From: Bosea sp. Tri-49
Lineage (GTDB): Bacteria; Pseudomonadota; Alphaproteobacteria; Rhizobiales; Beijerinckiaceae
NCBI RefSeq assembly: GCF_003952665.1
Contig: NZ_CP017946.1
Coordinates: 3,410,001-3,474,000, forward strand
Length of the DNA: 64,000 nucleotides
Reading direction: 5' to 3'
Made by a program: the position numbers and the translations under genes. The notes under the pieces are model-generated. The model was not told the origin of the DNA, ran no database searches, and worked only from the letters and a program-made list of their open reading frames with translations. Position 1 is the stretch's first letter. Each line of letters begins with the position of its first letter. This document shows, in pieces, positions 1 to 8,310 of this stretch.

Positions 1-556
1 CGGCGAGATCGACGCTGCGGCCCTGGGCCGCTGCTTCGCCGAGCAGGACGGCCGTGCCCGAGGGTGCATCGACCTTCATGCGATGGTGCATCTCGACGAT
101 CTCGATGTCCCAGTCGGTGCCGAGCGTCGCCGCGACCTTGCGCACCAGTGCCGCCAGCAGGTTGACGCCGAGGCTCATATTGCCGGAGCGGATGATGGCG
201 GCATGACGCGCCGCCGCCTCGAGCTTGGCCAGATGCTCCGGCTCCATGCCGGTCGTGCCGGCGACATGGACGATGCGGGCCTGGGCCGCGAGGCCGGCGA
301 AGGCGACGGTGGCATCTGGGGTGGTGAAATCGAGCACGCCCTCGGCCTCGACGAAGGCGGCGAGCGCGTCATCGCTGACCAGAACGCCGCTGGCGGGCAG
401 GCCGGCGAGCACGGCGGCATCCTGGCCGAGCACGGGCGAGCCCGGTCGCTCGATCGCAGCGGAGAGCACGCAACCTTGCGCGTCGTGGATAGCTTTGACC
501 AGCGAGCGGCCCATCCGGCCGGCGGCGCCGACGACGACGAGACGCATGTCGCTCAT
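1..556 (-). CDS. dapB: 4-hydroxy-tetrahydrodipicolinate reductase (partial, C-terminus outside window)
   Basis: DapB reduces 4-hydroxy-tetrahydrodipicolinate with NAD(P)H in the lysine and meso-diaminopimelate pathway in the cytoplasm. The N-terminus shows the Rossmann dinucleotide motif GAAGRMG at residues 10-16. Near the truncated end is the family motif E-HH-K-DAPSGTA, which includes the catalytic histidine and lysine. About 185 codons are visible of a usual 265-275, and the rest lies left of base 1. I chose the ATG at 556; a second in-frame ATG lies three codons downstream. The Tim44-like gene upstream points the same way but is separated by its own terminator. Confidence 0.95.
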   Translation of the reverse strand, partial: MSDMRLVVVGAAGRMGRSLVKAIHDAQGCVLSAAIERPGSPVLGQDAAVLAGLPASGVLVSDDALAAFVEAEGVLDFTTPDATVAFAGLAAQARIVHVAGTTGMEPEHLAKLEAAARHAAIIRSGNMSLGVNLLAALVRKVAATLGTDWDIEIVEMHHRMKVDAPSGTAVLLGEAAAQGRSVDLA

Positions 557-637
557 GGTGAAACGCTCCAGTCAGTATCCAGACCGGCGCAGGCCGGGCA
601 GCGCATGGCTATAAGCCGCTTCGCTTCATGCTGAAAC

Positions 638-665
638 GAAAAACGGCCGGGCAAAGCCCGGCCGT
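638..665 (-). terminator. Rho-independent terminator after the Tim44-like gene
   Basis: A perfect 10-bp stem (ACGGCCGGGC / GCCCGGCCGT) with a 3-nt loop is followed on the minus strand by a run of five T. It lies 26 bases past the stop of the Tim44-like gene and ahead of dapB. Confidence 0.8.
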
Positions 666-690
666 GCAGATTTCGGGTGTCGTCGTGGAT

Positions 691-1662
691 TTAGTCGATC
701 GGCTGGATCGCCGCGACCTTCCACTCGCCGCCGCGCGAACGCACGAAGGTCCAGTGCTCGGTGACCTCGCGCGGGATCGTGGCGTGGCCCTCGACGACCT
801 TGCCGCCATTGCGCTCGACCATGGCGGTGAGCAGGCTGAAGCGCATCGCGACGGTGGCATAGTCGTAGCCATCCTCGCGCCAGGATTCGGCGAGGTCGCC
901 CTGCAGCAGCTTGACGTCGGCAGCCTTCTCGATGAGGCCCTTGCGGGCGTTGTCTGCAAACTCGTCCTCGAGTGCGCCCGATATCTCCGGCGTCGCGATC
1001 TGACGCAGGCGTGCAATGTTCTCATCGGAGATGGACGTCTGCACCTCGGTGAGCAGGCGTTCGAAGGAGCCATAGTCGGCGCCGACCAGCTCGAACTCGA
1101 CCGGCTTGGCAGCAGCAGCAGCCGCGGCAGCGCCGCCACCGAGACCACCCATGGCCGGAGCAGCCGGCTGCGGCTGATAGGCCTCACGGCCGAGCGGGCC
1201 ACCGGCGCTGGCGAGCTGCGGCTCGCTGCGACGACGGAACAGGCGCAACGCCAGCCAGATCAGACCACCGATCAGCGCGATCTGGAAGAGCAGGCCGAGC
1301 ATGCCAGCAAGGCCGCCGAAACCGGCGCCCGAAAGCAGGCCGAACAGGCCGGCGCCGAGCAGACCGCCGGCGACGCCCATCATCAGGCTGCGCGCCATGG
1401 ACGGGCGGGCCGCCTGCGCGGCAGCGCCTGCCGCGCCAGCGGCCGGAGCCGCGGCCGACGGGCCGGGTGCCTGCGTCGGGCTGCGCTGGAACGATGAGCC
1501 GGGCGCGGTCGGCGTCGGCGCGACCTGCGACTGGCTACGCGAGCCGCGGCTGCCCATGCTCCGGCCGCCCGGAGCGGCCTCGGCGATGATCGGCACCAGC
1601 AGAAGTGCGCCGGCGATGAGAGCGACGGCACGGCCACGACGGGCGAGCGAAATCAGAGACAT
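691..1662 (-). CDS. Tim44-like domain membrane protein
   Basis: A 323-residue protein with an N-terminal signal or anchor segment (about residues 12-30) and a low-complexity Pro/Ala/Ser stretch. A hydrophobic Gly-rich hairpin spans about 91-143, and a Tim44/MBA1-like C-terminal domain about 188-321. Bacterial members of this family are membrane-bound proteins of poorly defined role; some bind proteins during membrane assembly. The start at 1662 is chosen because a strong GGGAGGA ribosome binding site sits just upstream. An upstream in-frame start (1728) would add 22 residues that break the signal sequence. It is probably a single-gene unit with its own terminator. Confidence 0.8.
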   Translation of the reverse strand: MSLISLARRGRAVALIAGALLLVPIIAEAAPGGRSMGSRGSRSQSQVAPTPTAPGSSFQRSPTQAPGPSAAAPAAGAAGAAAQAARPSMARSLMMGVAGGLLGAGLFGLLSGAGFGGLAGMLGLLFQIALIGGLIWLALRLFRRRSEPQLASAGGPLGREAYQPQPAAPAMGGLGGGAAAAAAAAKPVEFELVGADYGSFERLLTEVQTSISDENIARLRQIATPEISGALEDEFADNARKGLIEKAADVKLLQGDLAESWREDGYDYATVAMRFSLLTAMVERNGGKVVEGHATIPREVTEHWTFVRSRGGEWKVAAIQPID

Positions 1663-1844
1663 GGTTCCTCCCGGAGCCGGATTGGCTCTCTGGACCCGAA
1701 ATATGGTTGGGTCGTACGACTTTCGCAAGGAGGGAATGGCCTCCTACCTTCGGCGGACGAGCCCTGACAATATTGGGTTGCCGGCTCCAATATGTTATCG
1801 TTCCCGCTACGTTACGCTGATCGGGCGAACGACAGGAGCGAGCC

Positions 1845-2153
1845 ATGGTCCGATCCCTTCGGAGGCTACCCTGCTCAGGCGCCGCGGCGCCGCCCTTCTG
1901 GGCGCTCTTTGCGACAATCGCGCTACTGTTTCAGACTTCTGCCTTTGCGCAGGAGCGCGCGACCGCCCTCGATCGCCCGCGCCTGGCACAGGCGCCAGAG
2001 CCCTATTGCTTCTGCTGGAACGACGGCAAGAAGATCGCGGAAGGCAGCATGGCCTGCATCCGCACCACCATGGGCCGCCGCCTCGCTACCTGCGGGCGCG
2101 TCATCAACATGATGTCCTGGGAAGTGACCGAGAATCCCTGCCCGGAAAGCTGA
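1845..2153 (+). CDS. Small secreted cysteine-containing protein of unknown function
   Basis: A 102-residue protein that I do not recognise. A hydrophobic segment around residues 18-36 ends in an Ala-x-Ala site (SAFAQ), suggesting Sec export. The mature part carries five cysteines, two in a Cys-Phe-Cys motif, so disulfides or metal binding in the periplasm are possible. An AGGAG box lies 6 bases before the ATG. It is divergent from the Tim44-like gene. Codon use matches the surroundings, so I take it as a real gene with no assignable function. Confidence 0.7.
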   Translation: MVRSLRRLPCSGAAAPPFWALFATIALLFQTSAFAQERATALDRPRLAQAPEPYCFCWNDGKKIAEGSMACIRTTMGRRLATCGRVINMMSWEVTENPCPES

Positions 2154-2619
2154 GCTGACATCGTACCGGATTCAAAGGAAAAGCGCCGCAGGGCCTCTCC
2201 CGCGACGCTTCCCAATTGGCTTGTGGTCTTTCGACTTGAGACTGACTTCCCCGTCAGAACGCTCCGATCACGATCGCCAGAACCAGCGCAAATGCCGCAC
2301 CCATGGCCAACCGGTCGAGACTTAGCGCGAGGTTCATGTGAACCCTCCTTTGTCATTGACCTGACATGGAAGCTAGCAGAAACAGCGGCCACCGCAAGTG
2401 GCAACACCGCCGCAGCGAGCACCGCACCAGAGAAGCATTCTTAATCAGCGGTTAAAGCATTGAACTGCTTTGTGGATAGTTTCGAACAAGACCTTCTCGA
2501 CAGAGGTTTTTAGTATTCCAAAGAGCAGTATAAATCCCTACCGCCACAATCGAGTCTGAGTTGTTGCAGCGCAATATTGTCCCAAGCGGGACCAGCGCCC
2601 AGATTTAGCCCAGTTGTCG
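2154..2619. other. Intergenic region with one micro-ORF
   Basis: These 466 bases separate the small secreted protein gene from the amidase. Apart from the 27-codon minus-strand ORF at 2254-2337, I see no coding frame with a credible ribosome binding site. The stretch 2380-2600 is less GC-rich than its neighbours and has no clear terminator hairpin. Confidence 0.5.
2254..2337 (-). CDS. 27-residue single-span membrane peptide
   Basis: ATG at 2337 and TGA at 2254-2256 frame a 27-residue peptide. It has a short N-terminus containing one Arg and one Asp, then a continuous hydrophobic stretch ending in Phe, typical of small single-span membrane proteins. A near-perfect GGAGGG box sits 5 bases before the ATG. 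No family can be assigned. It is too short for normal gene callers; the ribosome binding site plus hydrophobicity are the only evidence. Confidence 0.5.
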   Translation of the reverse strand: MNLALSLDRLAMGAAFALVLAIVIGAF

Positions 2620-3864
2620 TCATCCCGGCATCAGGATCAGGCGCTCGAGCGCACGTGCCACCGCGATGATCCGCGCATCGTCACCGAAGCGTCCGACGAG
2701 CTGGAAGGAGACCGGCAGCCCGCGCGGGCCACGCATCAACGGCACGGTCAGGCAGGGCGTGCCGAGCAGCGTCCAGAGCCGGTTGAACTTGGAATCGCCG
2801 GTCGAGGCGAGCGTCTCCGGCGCCTCGCCCGGCGCGGCATAGGTCAGGACGAGATCGGCCTCGCCGAACCAGCGCTGGACTGCCTGGCGCCCGCGCCGGG
2901 ACGTGGCGCGTGCCGCGTCGTAGTCCCGCGGCGTGGTGGCGCGGACCTCGTCGAGATAGGCACGCAGCTTCGGCGGCAGCTCGTCGCGATGATTGCCATA
3001 TTCCCAGGCGAGCGCCTGCGTCGCCTCCCAGTTCTGCAGCGGGCCGTGAGCATGGAAGGTCTCGGCGAGTTCGGTCGGCGTCGCCAGCTCGAGGACCTGC
3101 GCGCCGCCTTGCCGGGCGAGTTCGGAGATGCGCTGCAGCGCCCCCTCGCAAGCTGGTTCGGGCTTGTCGGCGAATTCCTGCCGGCAGAGGCCGAGCTTCA
3201 ACCCGTCCAGAGCCGCCTCGGGAGCGTCGAGATCGGCGCGGCCGGTCAGCGCCGCCAAAGCGAAGCCGAGATCGCTGGCGCTGGCTGCCATCAGGCCGAG
3301 CGTATCGAGCGACCAGGAGAAGGGTTTCACCCCAACCGTCGGCAAGAGCCCATAGGACGGCTTGATCGCGGCGACGCCGCAATAGGCGGCGGGACGGATC
3401 ACCGAGCCGCCCGTCTGCGTGCCGATGGCGAGCGGGACGAGGCTGGCAGCGACCGCCGCGGCCGAGCCGGCGGAGGATCCGCCCGGGCTGGCAGAGGGAT
3501 CGTGCGGATTACGGGTCGGGGCCGGGTCGAGGAAGGCAAAGGCCGTGGTCTGGGTCTTGCCGGCGACGGTCGCACCTGCCGCCTTCAGCGCCATCACGAT
3601 CGGCGCGTCGGCCTTGGGCCGATGGCCGTCATAGATCGACGAGCCCATGCCGGTCGGCAGGTCGGCGGTGTCGATGATGTCCTTGACGCCGACCGCAACG
3701 CCGGAGAGCGGCCCTTCGCCTGCGGACAGTCTTTCGGGACGAGCCGCGAAGGCCCTGAGATCCACATCCCGCTCCTCGATTCGCCGCTCGCTGTCAGCAA
3801 GGGCAGCCTGAGCCGACATCTCGCCATTGGCGACGCGGCGAGCGATATCGCGAACCGAAAGCAT
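2620..3864 (-). CDS. Amidase signature family hydrolase
   Basis: A 414-residue amidase of the Ser-cisSer-Lys class that hydrolyses a C-N amide bond; the substrate is unknown. The triad can be placed at Lys61 (VGVKD), cis-Ser130 in the GGSSAG motif and nucleophile Ser154 in QTGGS. The 24-residue Ser-Ser spacing is the one usual for the family. The start at 3864 removes an 18-residue extension unlike family N-termini. It lies 123 bases downstream of the SDR gene on the same strand, so it is probably the last gene of the operon opposite the IclR regulator. It is unlikely to be GatA, since no gatB or gatC lies nearby and the C-terminal part is short. Confidence 0.88.
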   Translation of the reverse strand: MLSVRDIARRVANGEMSAQAALADSERRIEERDVDLRAFAARPERLSAGEGPLSGVAVGVKDIIDTADLPTGMGSSIYDGHRPKADAPIVMALKAAGATVAGKTQTTAFAFLDPAPTRNPHDPSASPGGSSAGSAAAVAASLVPLAIGTQTGGSVIRPAAYCGVAAIKPSYGLLPTVGVKPFSWSLDTLGLMAASASDLGFALAALTGRADLDAPEAALDGLKLGLCRQEFADKPEPACEGALQRISELARQGGAQVLELATPTELAETFHAHGPLQNWEATQALAWEYGNHRDELPPKLRAYLDEVRATTPRDYDAARATSRRGRQAVQRWFGEADLVLTYAAPGEAPETLASTGDSKFNRLWTLLGTPCLTVPLMRGPRGLPVSFQLVGRFGDDARIIAVARALERLILMPG

Positions 3865-3987
3865 GAACCTGTCCCTGGAATCCGCAGCCGAACGGCCGAT
3901 GCGGCCATGCTGACACAAGCCCGACGCTCGAAGGAAGCCATGAGCGTGCCCTTGCAGACGGGGTATGCACCCCGCGCGGCGCCGCGC

Positions 3988-4767
3988 TCAATAGGTCGCG
4001 CGACCACCCGACAGGTCGAAGATTCCTCCGGTCGAGAAGGAACAGTCGTCGGACGAGAGCCAGAGCACCATGCGTGCCACCTCCGGCACCTCGACGAAAC
4101 GCCCCATCGGAATGCGCGACATGATATCGGCGCGCCGCTCGGCCGAGATTTCCCTGGCCATGGCGGTCTCGGCCGCGGCCGGCGTCACCGCCGTGACGAT
4201 GATGCCTTCCTTCGCCGTCTCCTTGGCGACGCTCTTGGTCAATGCGATCAGCCCCGCCTTCGAGGCGGAATAGGCCGCGGCTTGCGCCATGCCCTCCTTG
4301 CCCTGGATCGAGGCGATGTTGACGACATGACCGCGCAGCGGGTGACCGTCCGGCGAGCGCCGCGATTCCTGACGCAACATTCGGCCAACGACGGCACGGG
4401 TAACCAGATAGGCCCCGAACAGGTTGACCTGCAGCACGCGCTGAAAATTTTCCGGCGTCGTCTCCCAGATCGGCTTCACTTCGCCCAGCACGCCGGCATT
4501 GTTGATCAGGATGTCGATGCGACCATGAGTGCCGACAGCAGCATCGGCAGCGGCCTCGACCGCGTTGACGTCGCGGATATCGAGCTGGCGCTGGCTGGCG
4601 CGACGCCCGAGCTCGGTGACGGCCTGCGCCAGGCCGTCGGCATCCTGATCCCAGAGCTCGACGCTCGCGCCTGCCGCGATCAGGGCGTGCGCGATCCCAC
4701 GACCGAGTCCACCGGCACCACCAGTGACGATCGCATGCCGGCCGGAGAGATCATAACGCGCACTCAT
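3988..4767 (-). CDS. SDR family oxidoreductase (FabG-like)
   Basis: A 259-residue classical short-chain dehydrogenase/reductase. The cofactor motif GGAGGLGRG is near residue 17, NNAG in the middle and the catalytic YSASK further on. An acidic residue at the end of strand 2 (ELWDQD) suggests NAD(H) preference. Its ATG overlaps the stop of the upstream barrel-fold gene by one base (TGATG), so the two are translationally coupled. It probably oxidises or reduces an alcohol or ketone intermediate of the pathway that the amidase serves. The exact substrate cannot be read from sequence. Confidence 0.88.
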   Translation of the reverse strand: MSARYDLSGRHAIVTGGAGGLGRGIAHALIAAGASVELWDQDADGLAQAVTELGRRASQRQLDIRDVNAVEAAADAAVGTHGRIDILINNAGVLGEVKPIWETTPENFQRVLQVNLFGAYLVTRAVVGRMLRQESRRSPDGHPLRGHVVNIASIQGKEGMAQAAAYSASKAGLIALTKSVAKETAKEGIIVTAVTPAAAETAMAREISAERRADIMSRIPMGRFVEVPEVARMVLWLSSDDCSFSTGGIFDLSGGRATY

Positions 4768-5465
4768 CAGCCGGCAGTCCAGGAGGTCTTGGTCCGGGTG
4801 ACCTGGTGACGGTAGAGGCCAAGAGAGAAAGGACCTTGGCCGCCGAGAACTTCGAATTCCTCAGCGGCGAGCTGATCGCGCGCCAGCGCGATGAACTCGG
4901 CCTCGTCGCCCCAGCCTTCGACCAGCAGTACCCAGCGCGGCACGGCGTTGGCGATGCCGCGCACTTTCTGCTCGGCCGTGGCAACGCCGCTCGCCTCGGC
5001 ATCCGCCGCCAGCACGTGGACGCCGGCGACGCCGCGGGTGGCGAGCAGGTCCGGCACCAGCCCGCGCAACAGCGCCGCCTTGTGGGCCGAGGCGATGTTA
5101 TCAGGCACATCGTAGCGAAAGGTCGCGATCAGTCCGCCCTGGGCTGGACCGCTGGTGTGAGAGACGCGGCAGATCGCACGCGCCACCGAGCGGAAGTGCT
5201 TCACCGTCGACACCGTCCAGGGCGTCGGCGCATTGACCCTGGCCGTATAGTCCTGGCTTTTCAGCACCTCGAGGCTCTGCGCCTCGTAGAGATTGAAGAA
5301 TTCGAGATCGGCGTCGATCGCGACATAGCGGCGCCCACGCAGAAAGCCGGGAATGCCGACCCGCTCCGGCATGTGCTCCTCGCCATGCCAGGCATAGAAC
5401 TCCGACCTGCCTTCCGGCGCGATATCATGCCAGATCGCGACCGCTCCCTCACCTGCCAGGCTCAT
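4767..5465 (-). CDS. Dimeric alpha-beta barrel-like protein of unknown function
   Basis: A 232-residue protein with two halves. The first carries WHGEEHMPERVGIPGF followed by RGRRY, a pattern seen in EthD-type and related dimeric alpha-beta barrel proteins that handle small ligands. The second half looks like a diverged repeat of the same fold. It is the first gene of the minus-strand operon and overlaps the SDR start. I infer a cytoplasmic enzyme or ligand-handling accessory of the same pathway. Family assignment rests on motif resemblance only. Confidence 0.7.
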   Translation of the reverse strand: MSLAGEGAVAIWHDIAPEGRSEFYAWHGEEHMPERVGIPGFLRGRRYVAIDADLEFFNLYEAQSLEVLKSQDYTARVNAPTPWTVSTVKHFRSVARAICRVSHTSGPAQGGLIATFRYDVPDNIASAHKAALLRGLVPDLLATRGVAGVHVLAADAEASGVATAEQKVRGIANAVPRWVLLVEGWGDEAEFIALARDQLAAEEFEVLGGQGPFSLGLYRHQVTRTKTSWTAG

Positions 5466-5497
5466 CGTTCCTCCGTGGGCTCACCCTGCGAGGCGCG

Positions 5498-5526
5498 TTG
5501 ACTTGGCCTCACCTCGTCTCTATACG
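5498..5526 (+). promoter_or_regulatory. Sigma-70 type promoter for the IclR/ABC operon
   Basis: TTGACT and TATACG are separated by exactly 17 bases, with the predicted start of transcription near 5533. On the minus strand TATAGA (5519-5524) and TTCCAA (5542-5547) also have 17-base spacing. The two divergent promoters would therefore share their -10 bases. Confidence 0.6.
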
Positions 5527-5540
5527 AAAATCAAATCCAA

Positions 5541-5559
5541 ATTGGAAATGATTTCCAAT
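5541..5559. promoter_or_regulatory. 19-bp palindrome, likely IclR operator
   Basis: Arms of 9 bp (ATTGGAAAT / ATTTCCAAT) flank a single central base and match perfectly. The site lies just downstream of the predicted plus-strand start point and covers the -35 of the predicted minus-strand promoter. Binding there could control both operons. IclR proteins commonly bind short palindromes next to their own gene. Confidence 0.65.
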
Positions 5560-5585
5560 CTTAATCAAAACGAGGGTGGGGACGA

Positions 5586-6434
5586 GTGACGATCGCGGCG
5601 GTCGAGCGCGCATTCAAGCTGCTGGAGGCGCTGGCGGACGAGGCCGATGGCGCTGATCTGACCGTGCTTGCCGAGCGACTCGACCTGCCGGTCAGCGCGA
5701 CCCATCGGCTGCTCGCGACCCTCGCCGAGCGCGGCTTCGTCACCCAGGATGCGCAATCGGGCGCCTATGGGCTGACGTTGAAACTGTCGCAGCTCGCCTT
5801 CCGCAATCTCGACCTGCGCGGTCTGCCCGATGCCGGCCAGATCGTCCTCGACGAGCTCGCCCGTGTCACCCGTGAGTATTGCCGCCTCGCCGTGGTCGAG
5901 GGCGAGAGCCTGACCTGGATCGCGCGCGCGCAAGGCGCCACCGCCGGCCTGCGCTACGAGCCACCCATGGGCATGGGCATCGTCCTGCACGCCACTGCGA
6001 CCGGCAAGGCCTGGCTCGCTTCATTGCCGGAGGCAGAGGCGCTGCGCATCGTCTGCGCGCGCGGTTTCGACGCGGAGGGCCGCGCCGGTCCGAACGCGCT
6101 CGGGGACGTCGATGCTCTGCGCAAGCATCTCGCCGAAACCCGCAGCCGCGGCTTCGCGCTCGCCATCGAGGAGGGCGAGATCGGTACCGTCGCGCTGGCG
6201 ACGACCTTCCGCGCCGGGCCCGATGCAGGGGCGCCGATTGCAGGCACGCTCAGCGTCGCCGGGCCATTGCCACGCATGCAGGAGGCGCGTCGCAGCGAGA
6301 TCGCGGCGGCGCTCGCCACCGCCGCCCGGAACATGGCCGAGATCTGGCCGCTGAGGCGGCGACAGATCGGGCCCCTGCCAGCCGTTCCAACAGGGCTATC
6401 CGGACGAACGATGCCGACAGAGACATCAGCATGA
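5586..6434 (+). CDS. IclR family transcriptional regulator
   Basis: A 282-residue regulator. Residues 1-60 form the winged helix-turn-helix (LAERLDLPVSATHRLLATL), and about 75-250 form the IclR effector-binding domain with the usual HATATGKAWLA stretch. The start is GTG at 5586, after a purine-rich GGGTGGGGACGA leader. The last codons overlap the ATG of the transporter permease (ATGA), so the regulator heads the transport operon. It faces the amidase operon across a 120-base gap holding a 19-bp palindrome. A role as local, effector-responsive repressor or activator of both units is inferred. Confidence 0.92.
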   Translation: MTIAAVERAFKLLEALADEADGADLTVLAERLDLPVSATHRLLATLAERGFVTQDAQSGAYGLTLKLSQLAFRNLDLRGLPDAGQIVLDELARVTREYCRLAVVEGESLTWIARAQGATAGLRYEPPMGMGIVLHATATGKAWLASLPEAEALRIVCARGFDAEGRAGPNALGDVDALRKHLAETRSRGFALAIEEGEIGTVALATTFRAGPDAGAPIAGTLSVAGPLPRMQEARRSEIAAALATAARNMAEIWPLRRRQIGPLPAVPTGLSGRTMPTETSA

Positions 6435-7246
6435 GCAGCGACAGCGCAACCAGCGCGACCACAGGGACGAAGCCGCAGGCCTCCGGCAATGCCGCCGCCT
6501 GGGTTTCAGCCATTGCCTGGCCCCTGGCGAGCTTCGCCGTGCTGCTCGTCGCCTGGCAGCTGCTGGTGCCGATGGCCGGCATCCCCGAATACATCCTGCC
6601 CGTGCCGAGCGCCTTCTTCGAGCGGCTCTGGATCGACCGGGCACTGATCTTCCAGCACACGCTGGTGACGGCGAACGAGATCGTGCTCGGCTTCCTGATG
6701 GCGGCGGTGATCTCGATCCCGCTGGGTTACGTCATCGTCTCGGTCAGGCTGCTGGAAAAGGCGATCTACCCGGTCATCGTCTTCTTCCAGCTCGTGCCGA
6801 AAATCGCGATCGCGCCGCTCTTCGTCGTTTGGTTCGGCTTCGGCCTGTTTCCGAAGGTGCTGCTGACCTTCCTGCTCTGCTTCTTCCCGACGCTGGTCGC
6901 GAGCATGACGGGCTTTCGGGCGCTGGACGAGCGCGTGCTCTATCTGACCCGTTCGATGGGCGCCTCGGCCTGGCAGACCTTCCGTTATGTCCGGGTGCCA
7001 GCGGCGCTGACCTACATCTTCTCGGGCCTCAAGGTCTCGGCCGTGTTCGCGGCGACGGGCGCGATCGTCGGCGAATTCGTCGGCGCCAATGCCGGCCTCG
7101 GCTATCTCTTGCTGCGCGGCACGAGCTTCCTCGACATGCCGCTGATCTTCGCCTGCCTAGTGGCGCTCAGCGTCGTCGGCATCCTGTTCAGCTATCTCGT
7201 CGACGGACTCGAGGTGCTGCTGATGCCCTGGCAGCGCAGGGGCTGA
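6431..7246 (+). CDS. ABC transporter permease (SsuC/TauC/ThiX type)
   Basis: A 271-residue inner-membrane permease of the nitrate/sulfonate/taurine/pyrimidine class. It has about six hydrophobic helices and the EAA-like cytoplasmic loop (FRALDERVLYLTRSMGAS) that contacts the ATPase. The start ATG at 6431 overlaps the IclR stop. It works with the periplasmic binding protein at 7302 and the ATPase at 8311. The substrate is unknown; members of this group carry sulfonates, pyrimidine precursors, riboflavin-like compounds and aromatic acids. Confidence 0.92.
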   Translation: MSSDSATSATTGTKPQASGNAAAWVSAIAWPLASFAVLLVAWQLLVPMAGIPEYILPVPSAFFERLWIDRALIFQHTLVTANEIVLGFLMAAVISIPLGYVIVSVRLLEKAIYPVIVFFQLVPKIAIAPLFVVWFGFGLFPKVLLTFLLCFFPTLVASMTGFRALDERVLYLTRSMGASAWQTFRYVRVPAALTYIFSGLKVSAVFAATGAIVGEFVGANAGLGYLLLRGTSFLDMPLIFACLVALSVVGILFSYLVDGLEVLLMPWQRRG

Positions 7247-7301
7247 AACTTACGAAATCGACCATCAATCCGGGCAAACCGGAACCACAGGGAGAACGAT
7301 C

Positions 7302-8294
7302 ATGCTGAGAAGGACATTGCTCACCGCCGCCGCCATGCTGGCGCTCGGCACGAGCGGCGCGCTCGCCCAGGCTGGCGGCAAGCCGATGAAGATCACGCTG
7401 AACTTCCTTGCGGCCGCGCCCAATGCCGGCTTCATGATGGCCAAGCAGATGGGCCTCTATGAGAAGGCCGGGATCAACCTGACGATCGAAGAGGGCAAGG
7501 GCTCAGGCACGACCGCGCAGATGGTCGCGACCGGGCAGACCGATGTCGGCTTCGCCGATGCGCCCGCCGCCATGCAGCTGCGCACCAAGGGCGCGCCGGT
7601 GAAGATCGTCGCCCCCGTGCTGCAGACCAACGGCTTCGCCATCATCGCGCTGGAGGAGAGCGGCATCGCCTCGCCGAAGGACCTCGTCGGCAAGAAGCTG
7701 GCGGTCCAGCCCGGCACGGCGCAGACCATTCTGCTCGACGCCATCCTCGCCTCGAACCAGATCGACAAGAGCAAGGTCGACGTCATCAACATCGACCCCG
7801 GCGCCTTCGTCGGCGCGCTGCTGGAGAAGAAGGTCGACGCCATTCTCGGCGGCGCCGATTTCCACTCGGTGCAGATCCGCGAGCGCGGCTTCAAGGTCCG
7901 CGACCTCTTCTACCGCGATGTCGGAGTGCCGACGGTCGGCCTCTCGATCATTGCCCGCGACGACCGGATCAAGGCCGATGCCGAGCTGTTCAAGAAGTTC
8001 GTCGAGGCCAGCCTGCAGGGCTGGGACGCCGCCCGCAAGAACCCGGATGCAGCAGCCGACGCGGTCGTCGCGCAATTCCCTTCCGTGAAGAAGGCGCAGG
8101 TGCTGGCGCAGTTCGACGTCGTCAACAAGCTGCTCTGCGCGCCCGGCGCCGCCTCGCTCGGCAAGGTGCCGGAGACGAACTGGGCCGTGAGCTACGACCT
8201 GCTGACGCAGTATCTCGGCCTGCCCAAGGACAAGCCGATCACCGACTACTACACGACCGAGCTGCTTCCGGCGTCGGCGCCGGCCTGCTCGTAG
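7302..8294 (+). CDS. ABC transporter substrate-binding protein (NMT1/THI5-like)
   Basis: A 330-residue periplasmic binding protein. The signal peptide ends near residue 23-24 (GALAQA), and an NMT1/THI5-like fold follows. The stretch PNAGFMMAKQMGLYEKAGI matches the start of ThiY/SsuA-like proteins. An internal motif, GTAQTILLDA, lies where related proteins close on their ligand. A purine-rich GGGAGAACGATC leader precedes the ATG. It captures the substrate for the permease at 6431. The fold fits pyrimidine-like or aromatic ligands as well as sulfonates, so the substrate is left open. Confidence 0.92.
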   Translation: MLRRTLLTAAAMLALGTSGALAQAGGKPMKITLNFLAAAPNAGFMMAKQMGLYEKAGINLTIEEGKGSGTTAQMVATGQTDVGFADAPAAMQLRTKGAPVKIVAPVLQTNGFAIIALEESGIASPKDLVGKKLAVQPGTAQTILLDAILASNQIDKSKVDVINIDPGAFVGALLEKKVDAILGGADFHSVQIRERGFKVRDLFYRDVGVPTVGLSIIARDDRIKADAELFKKFVEASLQGWDAARKNPDAAADAVVAQFPSVKKAQVLAQFDVVNKLLCAPGAASLGKVPETNWAVSYDLLTQYLGLPKDKPITDYYTTELLPASAPACS

Positions 8295-8310
8295 TCGACG
8301 AGGACAAGGC

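Noticed and set aside
2614..4809. A 731-codon plus-strand open frame
   Set aside because: It lies antisense to the amidase and SDR genes, whose motifs are complete. High GC at third positions leaves long stop-free frames on the other strand.
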